A stretch of DNA of 64,000 nt from Symsagittifera roscoffensis (Eukaryota > Xenacoelomorpha > Acoela > Convolutidae). The position numbers and the translations under genes are program-made. Of the stretch, positions 27,001 through 38,880 are shown one piece after another (position 1 is the stretch's first letter; every line of letters begins with the position of its first letter). The stretch is from NCBI RefSeq assembly GCF_963678635.1, contig NC_087067.1:58489487-58553486 (forward strand), written 5' to 3'. Below the pieces are notes generated by a model that was not told where the DNA came from, did not search any database, and saw only the letters and a list, made by a program, of their open reading frames with translations.

Positions 27001-30000
27001 GTACCACAAAAAACCGCATAAAAGATGAACACAAAAAAAGACATATTTCAGAAACACAAATACCAAAATTAAAAACTTAGTACTCCCAGGAACCGTCAGC
27101 ACGACCACAACGCATTAACCCTCCCGAAAAAGCGTCCCTGGGTATTTCAAAATTGTCAAAACTGAAGAAACATTCAGTAGCCAAGACCAAAAGATAGTGG
27201 AAACTACCAATTTGTGACAACTTTATTGAGATAAAATCACTCCAGAGCGAATTCGCTAGTGCAACAACCGCAACACGAGTAGAATTGAGTAAATGATCAA
27301 AAAATGAGCACATCAAAAAAACTATGTCAGCCAGTCACTGTGATAAAAAATGGAAAAACGTGTAACGAGAAAAACCGCATCACTGACAGACACATAAAAA
27401 GACATGATTCCAGGGAAAAAAAGTGAAATCAATATTTAAGCCTTCCCAGGTACCCTTAACAAGTTATAAAGGCATCACCTAACCCAAAAAGGCACCACTG
27501 TCTTTAAAACTTTTGAAAACTCAAATAATGTCTAGTAGTCAAGACCAAAAAGAAAGAAAAACTGCCAGTACTGTGACAATTTTTTTCGAACAAAAAATCA
27601 CCACAGCGCAAATTCGCTTCTGCAACTATCGCCTAACCAGTAGATTTGACGAATGAAACAACAATAAACACATCAAGATGGCTTAACTAGCCACACGCTG
27701 TCCTCAAAAATGAAAAAATTTGTACCACAAAAAATCGCATCAAAGATGAACACAAAAAAAGACATAATTCAGAAACATAAATACCAAAATTAAAAACTTA
27801 GTACTCCCAGGAACCGTCATCATGTCCACAACGAATTAACACCCCGAAAAGGCGTCCCTGGGTATTTCAAAGATGTCAAAACTGAAGAAACATTCAGTAG
27901 CCAGGACCAAAAGATAGTGGAAATTACCAATTTGTGACAATTTTATTGAGACAAAATCACTCCATCGCGAATTCGCTAGTGCAACAATCGCAACACTAGT
28001 AGAATTGATTATATGAACAAAAATGAGCAAATCAAAAAAACTATGTCAGCCAGTCACTGTGATCAAACATGGAAAAAGGTGTAACGAGAAAAACCGCATC
28101 ACTGATAGACACATAAAAAGACATGATTCCAGGAAAAAAACGTGAAATCAATAATTAAGCCTTCCCAGGTACCCTTAACATTTTATAAAGGCATCATCAA
28201 ACCCAAAAAGGCACCACTGTCTTTCAAATTTGTGAAAACTCAAATAATGTCTGGCAGTCAAGACCAAAAAGAAAGAAAAACTGCCAGTACTGTGACGACA
28301 ATTTTTTTCGAACAAAAAATCACCACAGCGCAAATTCGCTTCTGCAACTATCGCCTACCCAGTAGATTTGACGAATGAAACAACAATGAACACATCAAGA
28401 TGACTTAACTAGCCACACGCTGTCCTCAAAAATGAAAAAATTTGTACCACAAAAAATCGCATCAAAGTTGAACACACAAAAAGACATTTTTCAGAAACAC
28501 AAGAACCAAAATTAAAAAATTAGTACTCCCAGGAACCGTCAGCACGTCCACAACGCATTAACTCCCCGAAAAAGCGTCCCTGGGTCTTTCAAAGATGTCA
28601 AAACTGAAGAAACATTCAGTAGCCAAGACCAAAAGATAGTGGAAACTACCAATTTGTGACAACTTTATTGAGACAAAACCACTCCAGCGCGAATTCGCTA
28701 GTGCAACAACCGCAACACGAGTAGAATTGAATAAATGAACAAAAATGAGCATATCAAAAAAACTATGTCAGCCAGTCACTGTGATCAAACATGGAAAAAC
28801 GTGAAACGAGAAAAACCGCATCACTGATAGACACATAAAAAGACATGATTCCAGGAAAAAAAAAGTGAAATCAATAATTAAGCCTTCCCAGGTTCCCCTA
28901 ACAAGTTATAAAGGCATCACCAAACCCAAAAAGGCACCACTGTCTTTCAAATTTGTGAAAACTCAAATAATGTCTGGCAGTCAAGACCAAAAAGAAAGAA
29001 AAACTGCCAGTACTGTGACGACAATTTTTTTCGAACAAAAAATCACCACAGCGCAAATTCGCTTCTGCAACTATCGCCTATTCAGTAGATTTGATGAATG
29101 AAACAACAATGAACACATCAAGATGACTTAACTAGCCACAGGCTGTCCTCAAAAATGAAAAAATTTGTACCACAAAAAATCGCATCAAACCTGAACACAT
29201 AAAAAGACATATTTCAGAAACTTAAAAACCAAAATTAAAAACTTAGTACTCCCAGGATCCGTCAGCACGTCCACAGCGCATTAAAACCCCGAAAAAGCGT
29301 CTCTGGGTATTTCAAAGATGTCAAAACTGAAGAAACATTCAGTAGCCAAGACCAAAAGATAGTGGAAACTACCAATTTGTGACAACTTTATTGAGACAAA
29401 ATCACTCCAGCGCGAATTCGCTAGTGCAACAATCGCCACACTAGTAGAATTGATTAAATGAACAAAAATGAGCACATCAAAAAAACTATGTCAACCAGTC
29501 ACTGTGATCAAAAATGGAAAAACTTGTAACGAGAAAAACCGCATCACTGATAGACACATAAAAAGACATGATTCCAGGAAAAAAAGTGAAATCAATAATT
29601 AAGATTCCCAGGTACCCTTAACAAGTTATAAAGGCATCACCAAACCCAAAAAGGCACCACTGTCTTTCAAATTTGTGAAACTCAAATAATGTCTGGCAGT
29701 CAAGACCAAAAAGAAAGAAAAACTGCCAGTACTGTGACGACAATTTTTTTCGAACAAAAAATCACCACAGCGCAAACTCGCTTCTGCAACTATCGCCTAA
29801 CCAGTAGATTTGACGAATGAAACAACACTGAACACATCAAGATGACTTAACTAGCCACACGCTGTCCTCAAAAATGAAAAAAATTGTACCACAAAAAATC
29901 GCATCAAAGATGAACACAACAAAAGACATAATTCAGAAACATACATACCAAAACAAAAAACTTAGTACTCCCAGGAACCGTCAGCATGTCCACAACGCAT

Positions 30001-31234
30001 TAACACCCCGAAAAAGCGTCCCTGGGTATTTCAAAGATGTCAAAACTGAAGAAACATTCAGTAGCCAAGACCAAAAGATAGTGGAAACTACCAATTTGTG
30101 ACAACTTTATTGAGACAAAATCACTCCAGCGCGAATTCGCTAGTGCAACAATCGCCACACTAGTAGAATTGATTAAATGAACAAAAATGAGCACATCAAA
30201 AAAACTATGTCAACCAGTCACTGTGATCAAAAATGGAAAAACTTGTAACGAGAAAAACCGCATCACTGATAGACACATAAAAAGACATGATTCCAGGAAA
30301 AAAAGTGAAATCAATAATTAAGATTCCCAGGTACCCTTAACAAGTTATAAAGGCATCACCAAACCCAAAAAGGCACCACTGTCTTTCAAATTTGTGAAAC
30401 TCAAATAATGTCTGGCAGTCAAGACCAAAAAGAAAGAAAAACTGCCAGTACTGTGACGACAATTTTTTTCGAACAAAAAATCACCACAGCGCAAACTCGC
30501 TTCTGCAACTATCGCCTAACCAGTAGATTTGACGAATGAAACAACACTGAACACATCAAGATGACTTAACTAGCCACACGCTGTCCTCAAAAATGAAAAA
30601 AATTGTACCACAAAAAATCGCATCAAAGATGAACACAACAAAAGACATAATTCAGAAACATACATACCAAAACAAAAAACTTAGTACTCCCAGGAACCGT
30701 CAGCATGTCCACAACGCATTAACACCCCGAAAAAGCGTCCCTGGGTATTTCAAAGATGTCAAAACTGAAGAAACATTCAGTAGCCAAGACCAAAAGATAG
30801 TGGAAACTACCAATTTGTGACAACTTTATTGAGACAAAACCACTCCAGCGCGAATTCGCTAGTGCAACAATCGCCACACTAGTAGAATTGATTAAATGAA
30901 AAAAATGAGCACATCAAAAAAACTATGTCAACCAGTCACTGTGATCAAAAATGGAAAAACTTGTAACGAGAAAAACCGCATCACTGATAGACACATAAAA
31001 AGACATGATTCCAGGAAAAAAAGTGAAATCAATAATTAAGACTTCCCAGGTACCCTTAACAAGTTATAAAGGCATCACCAAACCCAAAAAGGCACCACTG
31101 TCTTTCAAATTTGTGAAACTCAAATAATGTCTGGCAGTCAAGACCAAAAAGAAAGAAAAACTGCCAGTACTGTGACGACAATTATTTTCGAACAAAAAAT
31201 CACCACAGCGCAAACTCGCTTCTGCAACTATCGC
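24037..31234 (+). repeat. 7198-bp block of ten B monomers, copy 2
   Basis: Second copy of the ten-monomer block. Its left edge repeats the sequence at 16839. Its right edge leaves the shared sequence just after AACTATCGC at 31234 and continues with CTAACCAGCAG. A difference at 28801-28806 (GTGAAACGAG in place of GTGTAACGAG at 21604) breaks an open frame present in copy 1, which shows that these frames are not maintained. Confidence 0.95.
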
Positions 31235-32483
31235 CTAACCAGCAGATTTGACGAATGAAACAACACTGAACACATCAAGATGACTTAACTAGCCACACGC
31301 TGTCCTCAAAAATGAAAAAAATTGTACCACAAAAAATCGCATCAAAGATGAACACAACAAAAGACATAATTCAGAAACATACATACCAAAACAAAAAACT
31401 TAGTACTCCCAGGAACCGTCAGCATGTCCACAACGCATTAACACCCCGAAAAAGCGTCCCTGGGTATTTCAAAGATGTCAAAACTGAAGAAACATTCAGT
31501 AGCCAAGACCAAAAGATAGTGGAAACTACCAATTTGTTACAACTTTATTGAGACAAAATCACTCCAGCGCGAATTCGCTAGTGCAACAATCGCAACACTA
31601 GTAGAATTGATTAAATGAACAAAAATGAGCACATCAAAAAAACTATGTCAGCCAGTCACTGTGATCAAAAATGGAAAAACGTGTAACGAGAAAAACCGCA
31701 TCACTGATAGACACATAAAAAGACATGATTCCAGGAAAAAAAATGAAATAAAAAATTAAGCCTTCCCAAGTACCCTTAACAAGTTATAAAGGCATCACCA
31801 AACCCAAAAAGGCACCACTGTCTTTCAAATTTGTGAAAACTCAAATAATGTCTGGCAGTCAAGACCAAAAAGAAAGAAAAACTGCCAGTACTGTGACGAC
31901 AATTTTTTTCGAACAAAAAAACACCACAGCGCAAATTCGCTTCTGCAACTATCGCCTACCCAGTAGATTTGACGAATGAAACAACAATGAACACATCAAG
32001 ATGACTTAACTAGCCACACGCTGTCGTCAAAAATGAAAAAATTTGTACCACAAAAAATCGCATCAAAGATGAACACACAAAAAGACATAATTCAGAAACA
32101 TACATACCAAAATTAAAAACATAGTACTCCCAGGAACCGTCAGCATGTCCACAACGCATTAACACCCCGAAAAAGCGTCCCTGGGTATTTCAGAGATGTC
32201 AAAACTGAAGAAACATTCAGTAGCCAAGACCAAAAGATAGTGGAAACTACCAATTTGTGACAACTTTATTGAGACAAAATCACTCCAGCGCAAATTCGCT
32301 AGTGCAACAATCGCAACACTTGTAGATTTGAATAAATGAACAAAAATGAGCACATCAAAAAAGCTATGTCAACCAGTCACTGTGATCAAAAATGGAAAAC
32401 TTGTAACGAGAAAAACCGCATCACTGATAGACACATAAAAAGACATGATTCCAGGAAAAAAAGTGAAATCAATAATTAAGCCT

Positions 32484-32847
32484 TCCCAGGTACCCTTAAC
32501 AAGTTATAAAGGCATCACCAAACCCAAAAAGGCACCACTGTCTTTCAAATTTGTGAAAACTCAAATAATGTCTGGCAGTCAAGACCAAAAAGAAAGAAAA
32601 ACTGCCAGTACTGTGACGACAATTTTTTTCGAACAAAAAATCACCACGGCGCAAACTCGCTTCTGCAACTATCGCCTAACCAGTAGATTTGACGAATGAA
32701 ACAACACTGAACACATCAAGATGACTTAACTAGCCACACGCTGTCCTCAAAAATGAAAAAAAATTGTACCACAAAAAGTCGCATCAAAGATGAACACAAA
32801 AAAGACATAATTTAGAAACATACATACCAAAATTAAAAACTTAGTAC
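32484..32847 (+). repeat. Satellite B, half 1 (representative)
   Basis: First half of the monomer, about 360 bp. It aligns with the second half along its length. For example, ATCACCAAACCCAAAAAGGC here matches ATTAACACCCCGAAAAAGCG there, GTCAAGACCAAAAAGAAAG matches AGCCAAGACCAAAAGATAG, and CACGGCGCAAACTCGC matches CCAGCGCGAATTCGC. Half 1 has its own inverted repeat, CTGGCAGT (32572-32579) with ACTGCCAG (32601-32608), 21 nt apart. In several monomers the left arm reads CTGGTAGT, which changes a C-G pair to a wobble. Confidence 0.85.
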
Positions 32848-33204
32848 TCCCAGGAACCGTCAGCATATTCACAACGCATTAACACCCCGAAAAAGCGTCC
32901 CTGGGTATTTCAAAGATGTCAAAACTGAAGAAACATTCAGTAGCCAAGACCAAAAGATAGTGGAAACTACCAATTTGTGACAACTTTATTGAGACAAAAT
33001 CACTGCAGCGCGAATTCGCTAGTGCAACAATCGCAACACTAGTAGAATTGATTAAATGAACAAAAATGAGCACATCAAAAAAACTATGTCAGCCAGTCAC
33101 TGTGATCAAAAATGGAAAAACCTGTAACGAGAAAAACCGCATCACTGATAGACACATAAAAAGACATGATTCCAGGAAAAAAAGTGAAATAAAAAATTAA
33201 GCCT
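32848..33204 (+). repeat. Satellite B, half 2 (representative)
   Basis: Second half of the monomer, diverged from half 1 but clearly related. It contains the 10-bp perfect palindrome GCGAATTCGC (33010-33019), where half 1 has CAAATTCGC or CAAACTCGC. The GAATTC hexamer is therefore nearly unique per 720 bp and marks the dimer period. A few monomers, such as the one at 32294, lose it through GCGCAAATTCGC. Confidence 0.85.
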
Positions 33205-35920
33205 TCCCAAGTACCCTTAACAAGTTATAAAGGCATCACTAAACCCAAAAAGGCACCACTGTCTTTCAAATTCGTGAAAACTCAAAAAATGTCTGGCAGT
33301 CAAGACCAAAAAGAAAGAAAAACTGCCAGTACTGTGACGACAATTTTTTTCAAACAAAAAATCACCACAGCGCAAATTCGCTTCTGCAACTATCGCCTAC
33401 CCAGTAGATTTGACGAATGAATCAACAATGAACACATCAAGATGACTTAACTAGCCACACACTGTCCTCAAAAATGAAAAATTTGTACCACAAAAAATCG
33501 CATCAAAGATGAAAACAAAAAAATTCATATTTCAGAGACATAAATACCAAAATTAAAACCTTAGTATTCCCAGCAACCGTCAGCATGTCTACAGTGCATT
33601 AACATCCCGAAAAAGCAGCCCTGGGTATTTCAAAGATGTCAAAACTGAAGAAACATTCAGTAGCCAAGACCAAAAGATAGTGGAAACTACCAATTTGTGA
33701 CAACTTTATTGAGACAAAATCACTCCAGCGCGAATTCGCTAGTGCAACAATCGCAACACTAGTAGAATTGATTAAATGAACAAAAATGAGCACATCAAAA
33801 AAACTATGTCAGCCAGTCACTGTGATCAAAAATGGAAAAACCTGTAACGAGAAAAACCGCATCACTGATAGACACATAAAAAGACATGATTCCAGGAAAA
33901 AAAGTGAAATAAAAAAATTAAGCCTTCCCAAGTACCCTTAACAAGTTATAAAGGCATCACTAAACCCAAAAAGGCACCACTGTCTTTCAAATTCGTGAAA
34001 ACTCAAATAATGTCTGGCAGTCAAGACCAAAAAGAAAGAAAAACTGCCAGTACTGTGACGACAATTTTTTTCGAACAAAAAATCACCACAGCGCAAATTC
34101 GCTTCTGCAACTATCGCCTACCCAGTAGATTTGACGAATGAATCAACAATGAACACATCAAGATGACTTAACTAGCCACACACTGTCCTCAAAAATGAAA
34201 AATTTGTACCACAAAAAATCGCATCAAAGATGAAAACAAAAAAATTCATATTTCAGGAACATAAATACCAAAATTAAAACCTTAGTATTCCCAGCAACCG
34301 TCAGCATGTCTACAACGCATTAACATCCCGAAAAAGCGTCCCTGGGTATTTCAAAGATGTCAAAACTGAAGAAACATTCAGTAGCCAAGACCAAAAGATA
34401 GTGGAAACTACCAATTTGTGACAACTTTATTGAGACAAAATCACTCCAGCGCGAATTCGCTAGTGCAACAATCGCAACACTAGTAGAATTGATTAAATGA
34501 ACAAAAATGAGCACATCAAAAAAACTATGTCAGCCAGTCACTGTGATCAAAAATGGAAAAACCTGTAACGAGAAAAACCGCATCACTGATAGACACATAA
34601 AAAGACATGATTCCAGGAAAAAAGTGAAATAAAAAATTAAGCCTTCCCAAGTACCCTTAACAAGTTATAAAGGCATCACTAAACCCAAAAAAGCACCACT
34701 GTCTTTCAAATTCGTGAAAGTTCAAATAATGTCTGGCAGTCAAGACCAAAAAGAAAGAAAAACTGCCAGTACTGTGACGACAATTTTTTTCGAACAAAAA
34801 ATCACCACAGCGCAAATTCGCTTCTGCAACTATCGCCTACCCAGTAGATTTGACGAATGAATCAACAATGAACACATCAAGATGACTTAACTAGCCACAC
34901 ACTGTCCTCAAAAATGAAAAATTTGTACCACAAAAAATCGCATCAAAGATGAAGACAAAAAAATTCATATTTCAGAAACATAAATACCAAAATTAAAACC
35001 TTAGAATTCCCAGCAACCGTCAGCATGTCTACAACGCATTAACATTCCGAAAAAGCGTCCCTGGGTATTTCAAAGATGTCAAAACTGAAGAAACATTCAG
35101 TAGCCAAGACCAAAAGATAGTGGAAACTACCAATTTGTGACAACTTTATTGAGACAAAATCACTCCAGCGCAAATTCGCTAGTGCAACAATCGCAACATT
35201 AGTAGAATTGAATAAATGAACAAAAATGAGCACATCAAAAAAAAAACTATGTCAGCCAGTCACTGTGATCAAAAATGGAAAAACGTGTAACGAGAAAAAC
35301 CGCATCACTGATAGACACATAAAAAGACATGATTCCAGGAAAAAAAGTGAAATCAATCATTAAGCCTTCCCAGGTACCCTTAACAAGTTATAAAGGCATC
35401 ACCAAACCCAAAAAGGCAACACTGTCTTTCAAATTTGTGAAAACTCAAATAACGTCTGGTAGTCAAGACCAAAAAGAAAGAAAAACTGCCAGTACTGTGA
35501 CGACAATTTTTTTCGAACAAAAAATCACCACAGCGCAAATTCGCTTCTGCAACTATCGCCTACCCAGTAGATTTGACGAATGAAACAACAATGAACACAT
35601 CAAGATGACTTAACTAGCCACACACTGTCCTCAAAAATGAAAAATTTTGTACCACAAAAAATCGCATCAAAGATGAACAAAAAAAGACATATTTCAGAAA
35701 AATCAATACCAAAATTAAAAACATAGTACTCCCAGGAACTGTCAGCACGTCCACAACGCATTAACACCCCGAAAAAGCGTCCCTGGGTATTTCAAAGATG
35801 TCAAAACTGAAGAAACATTCAGTAGCCAAGACCAAAAGATAGTGGAAACTACCAATTTGTGACACCTTTATTGAAACAAAATCAATCCAGCGCGAATTCG
35901 CTAGTGCAACAATCGCAACA

Positions 35921-35935
35921 CTAGTAGACGTTTAC
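35921..35935. other. End of satellite B
   Basis: B sequence matches up to ACTAGTAGA (35928), where the array would continue ATTGATTAAATG. It changes instead to CGTTTACGGTCCGATAG, which occurs nowhere else in the window. There is no duplicated flank or terminal inverted repeat at this point. Confidence 0.85.
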
Positions 35936-36010
35936 GGTCCGATAGTAACTGAATGTTACGCAGCAAAAAAAGTACCTTGCAGTTAAGAAAAAAATTAAAA
36001 CCACATTTCA

Positions 36011-36139
36011 GAACAACAACAAAAGCAACAACGAAAGAACAACAACAGCGACAACAACAACAGCAACAACGACAACAACAACAGCAACAACTAAAGCAAC
36101 AACGACAACAACTACATCAACAACAACATTCACAACAAG
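36011..36139 (+). repeat. CAA/CAG microsatellite
   Basis: About 130 bp of CAA with interspersed CAG, CGA and AAG triplets. It lies in a 71-codon plus-strand open frame (35953-36168) that would give a glutamine-rich peptide ending SEWWFSN. The frame starts inside the short tract after satellite B and has no visible homology, intron signals or neighbouring exons. I treat it as a simple repeat. A polyglutamine exon fragment is possible but unsupported. Confidence 0.85.
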
Positions 36140-36186
36140 GATCATCCGAATGGTGGTTTTCTAATTGAATTCAACAATTGTACTAC

Positions 36187-37422
36187 GAGATGCTTATAAA
36201 AAATATATGAGTAGTTATTAAAAAAACCAGACCTGTAACATCTAAAATTGACGAAAAAAAACTGACAAAAACTATTTTAACAGCATAGCGGAGAACAACA
36301 TCATCAATACTGTTATATTTTACGCTTAAGGTCAAAGTTTCATTAATCTATCTTCAATGCACATTGAGTTATCAAATCTGTTATCTAGCTCTTCAACTGG
36401 TTTTAAAGTTTCTCTAATAAATATGCATATATTTTTCCTAAATACTTACAAAAACAAACAAACTCGGGTACTAAGAGAAAGCCCTGCTCAATACTGAACT
36501 AATGATACCCCTCTCACTTGAATCCGTCTTCTCTACGACGAGTTCTTCTTAAAAAACTGATGTGTACTCATTAAAAAAAAAAGGCCGGCAACAACAAAAA
36601 ATGACCAAAAAAAGTGACTGAAAACATTTTAACATTAAATCTGAAGATAACATCATCAATACAGTTGTATTTTATGCTTGACCTCAAAGTTTTATCATCC
36701 TAGCTTCAATATACTATGAGTTATCACATCTTTTATCGAGCCCTTCAACTGGTTTCAACGTTTCTCTAATAAATAGCATATATTTTTCCTAAATACTATC
36801 AAAACAAAGAAACTCGGGTACTAGCAGAAAGCCCTGCTCAATACCGAACTAATGATACCCCTATCACTTAAATCCGTCTTCTCTACGACGAGTTCTTCTT
36901 AAAAAACTGATGTGTACTGATTAAAAAAAAAAAGGCCTGCAACAACAAAAAATGACCAAAAAAAGTGACTGAAAAAATTTAAACGGTAAATCTGATAATA
37001 ACATCGTCAATACAGATGTATTTTACGCTTAACCTCAAAGTTTTATCATCCTAGCTTCAATATACTATGAGTTATCACATCTTTTATCGAGCCCTTCAAC
37101 TGGTTTCAACGTTTCTCTAATAAATATGTTAATATTTTTCCTAAATACCTATCAAAACAAACAAACTCGGGTACTAGGAGAAAGCTCTGCTCAAGAACAA
37201 ACTAATGAAACCCCTCTCACGTAAATCCGTCATCTCTACGAAGAGTTCTTCTTAAAAGACTGATGTATACTCATTTAAAAAAAAGACCTGTTAAAACAAA
37301 AATTGATTGAAAACCTGACTAAACCTATTTTAACCGTACTCATGATGCTAACATCATGAACACTGGTGTAATCTACGCTTAACCTCGAAGTTGTATCATC
37401 CTAGCTGCAATATACATAAAAG
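36187..37422 (+). repeat. Satellite C, about 3.5 copies of ~350 bp
   Basis: Units start at 36187 (diverged), 36540, 36890 and 37243, with shifts of 353, 350 and 353 bp. The fourth unit is partial and fades out at about 37422. Shared landmarks are GAGTTCTTCTTAAAA, GATGTGTACTCATT, ACATCATCAATAC, TTCAACTGGTTTC and AACTCGGGTACTA followed by AGCCCTGCTCAA. The two middle units are most alike and the outer ones more diverged. No open frame persists. Confidence 0.92.
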
Positions 37423-38362
37423 TCAAGGCATTGGTTCCATATACGGATCCTCAACTAGAACGGAGGTCTTCACAAAAAAAATTCAAAGACCTGTCAAAAC
37501 GAGCAAAAATGGGTACTGGAAGACAGTATTTCCCACGACTGGCTGACTGATAGCTTTCATTATGAAACCGGTCAAAATGGCAAGGTTTTTATAATATGCA
37601 CTATAATAATGCTGTTTTTATGAAAAAACAGTTTTGAGTCGAGTCTGCACAAAAAGCACCTACCATAAGTGCTTAATCGAAAAACATGTACAAAGAAAAA
37701 AACTGTATAAAAGTCAATTTTTAATCGTCCAAGGCTTATTTTGATCCTATATAGACGTTAACAGGTGACAAACTCCTCTCAATGCAGCGTTAAGCGTTTC
37801 AGATCATATTTTGCAAAACATTATGGACAAGTTAAGCGAAAACTAAAGGTTTGGACTTATGTTTGAAAAAAAAAAATTAAACCGAATTTATACTGCTTAT
37901 AGCACAATTTAATTTGCTTTTAATATCAGTCCGTATCTGAATTTGCTTCGATAGCTACCTGCCTTGCTCAAACTGACAGTTTGTTCAAAAATAATTGCAG
38001 AATTCAATGATTTATTTGGCTACTTTGAAGGGATTTTTTGTTTTTAGTACGGCTTCCCTAATAGGTATTTTTAGATACTAAAAAAGATTCTTCGTCACCA
38101 CACAGCTACTTTCTTATTCAATAACACAATTGTGCTTCCAAATAACCTATGTTTCTTAATTGAAAGGAAAACTTCAGTTACATGAGGGAAAACTCAGAAT
38201 TAGGACAAAAGTCAATTTTCGCAAAAGTTGCGATTAGTAGAAAACAACACCGTTTCTCTGATCATTTGGCAAAAACTGGGAGTGTTTCAAAAAGCTCTAT
38301 TCATGATCTTTTGATTGGTTCTACAATCAATTCAAAGTGACTATCACTCAAAAAGTTATGAG
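37423..38362. other. AT-rich interval with no gene or repeat recognised
   Basis: About 940 bp that I could not align by eye to any other part of the window. It is AT-rich, with stops in all frames. The only local structure noted is a 9-bp inverted repeat, TTTTTAGTA (38041-38049) and TACTAAAAA (38076-38084). Confidence 0.6.
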
Positions 38363-38880
38363 TCCTAGAAAAAAAAATTTTGATAGCAGCCTGATTGGCG
38401 GGAGAAAAAAGACCATTTCTCAACGAAAAATTATCGGATTTCAAAAAAATTGATATGGTTGAGCTTTTCTTGAGCAGTTGCGTCCATCTAACTTGTAAGA
38501 AAACATTGCGTAAAAGTTTTCATCAAAACCTCGATACTCTGCAATAAAGTGTAGTAACTCTGACAACACGATCAGGTTTCAAGTGATTCACCATAAATTT
38601 ATTTGAGAATAAAAGTATTATTTAAAATCGACCAGAATAAGTAATTTTTAGCAGAGAAGTCAAATCTGACACTATTTTTATTACTCGGTTCTGTTTTCAA
38701 AGCAAACAAACAACATTTTCACTTTTCGTCCTAAAATGGTCACATTTTGACTACAAAAAAAAAATTTAGACTGTTAGTCAGGCAAAATGAAGCCCTGTGG
38801 AATCCCGCTATAAACTTTTTGATTAACTAGTCGCAAAGCACTTGCTTGGAGCTTTCCAAAGACTCCTAGTATAAGCTTTT
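38363..38880 (+). repeat. D segment, copy 0
   Basis: About 520 bp related to 40895-41400, 45701-46207 and, more distantly, 49850-50250. Landmarks are GCCTGATTGGCGGG, TTATCGGATTTCAAAAAAAT, GATATGGTTGAGCTT, ATAAAGTGTAGTAACTCTGA and AAAATGGTCACATTTTGACT. It is always followed by one or more E units. Copy 0 has several substitutions and small indels against copies 1 and 2, so it separated earlier than they did. No coding frame is kept among copies. Confidence 0.88.

Larger units (their letters stand above)
14470..35928 (+). repeat. Satellite B (29 complete ~720-bp monomers plus a partial)
   Basis: Head-to-tail array. Taking TTCCCAGG as the start, monomers begin at 14478, 15198, 15922, 16645, 17369, 18085, 18801, 19523, 20245, 20964 and onward to 34644 and 35367, giving lengths of 716-724 bp. 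The last copy stops at 35928. Recurrent short frames appear on both strands, for example 64 codons minus and about 78-84 codons plus. They sit in the same place in every monomer and are lost by single indels, so they reflect the repeat rather than genes. The first copy (14478-15197) and the last ones carry more private changes than the interior. No similarity to satellite A beyond A-richness was seen. Confidence 0.97.

Noticed and set aside
14470-35928. CENP-B box in satellite B or A
   Set aside because: I looked for the TTCG-A-CGGG spacing on both strands. Candidates such as ACCCCGAAAAAGCG fail at the required internal position. No match was found by eye.
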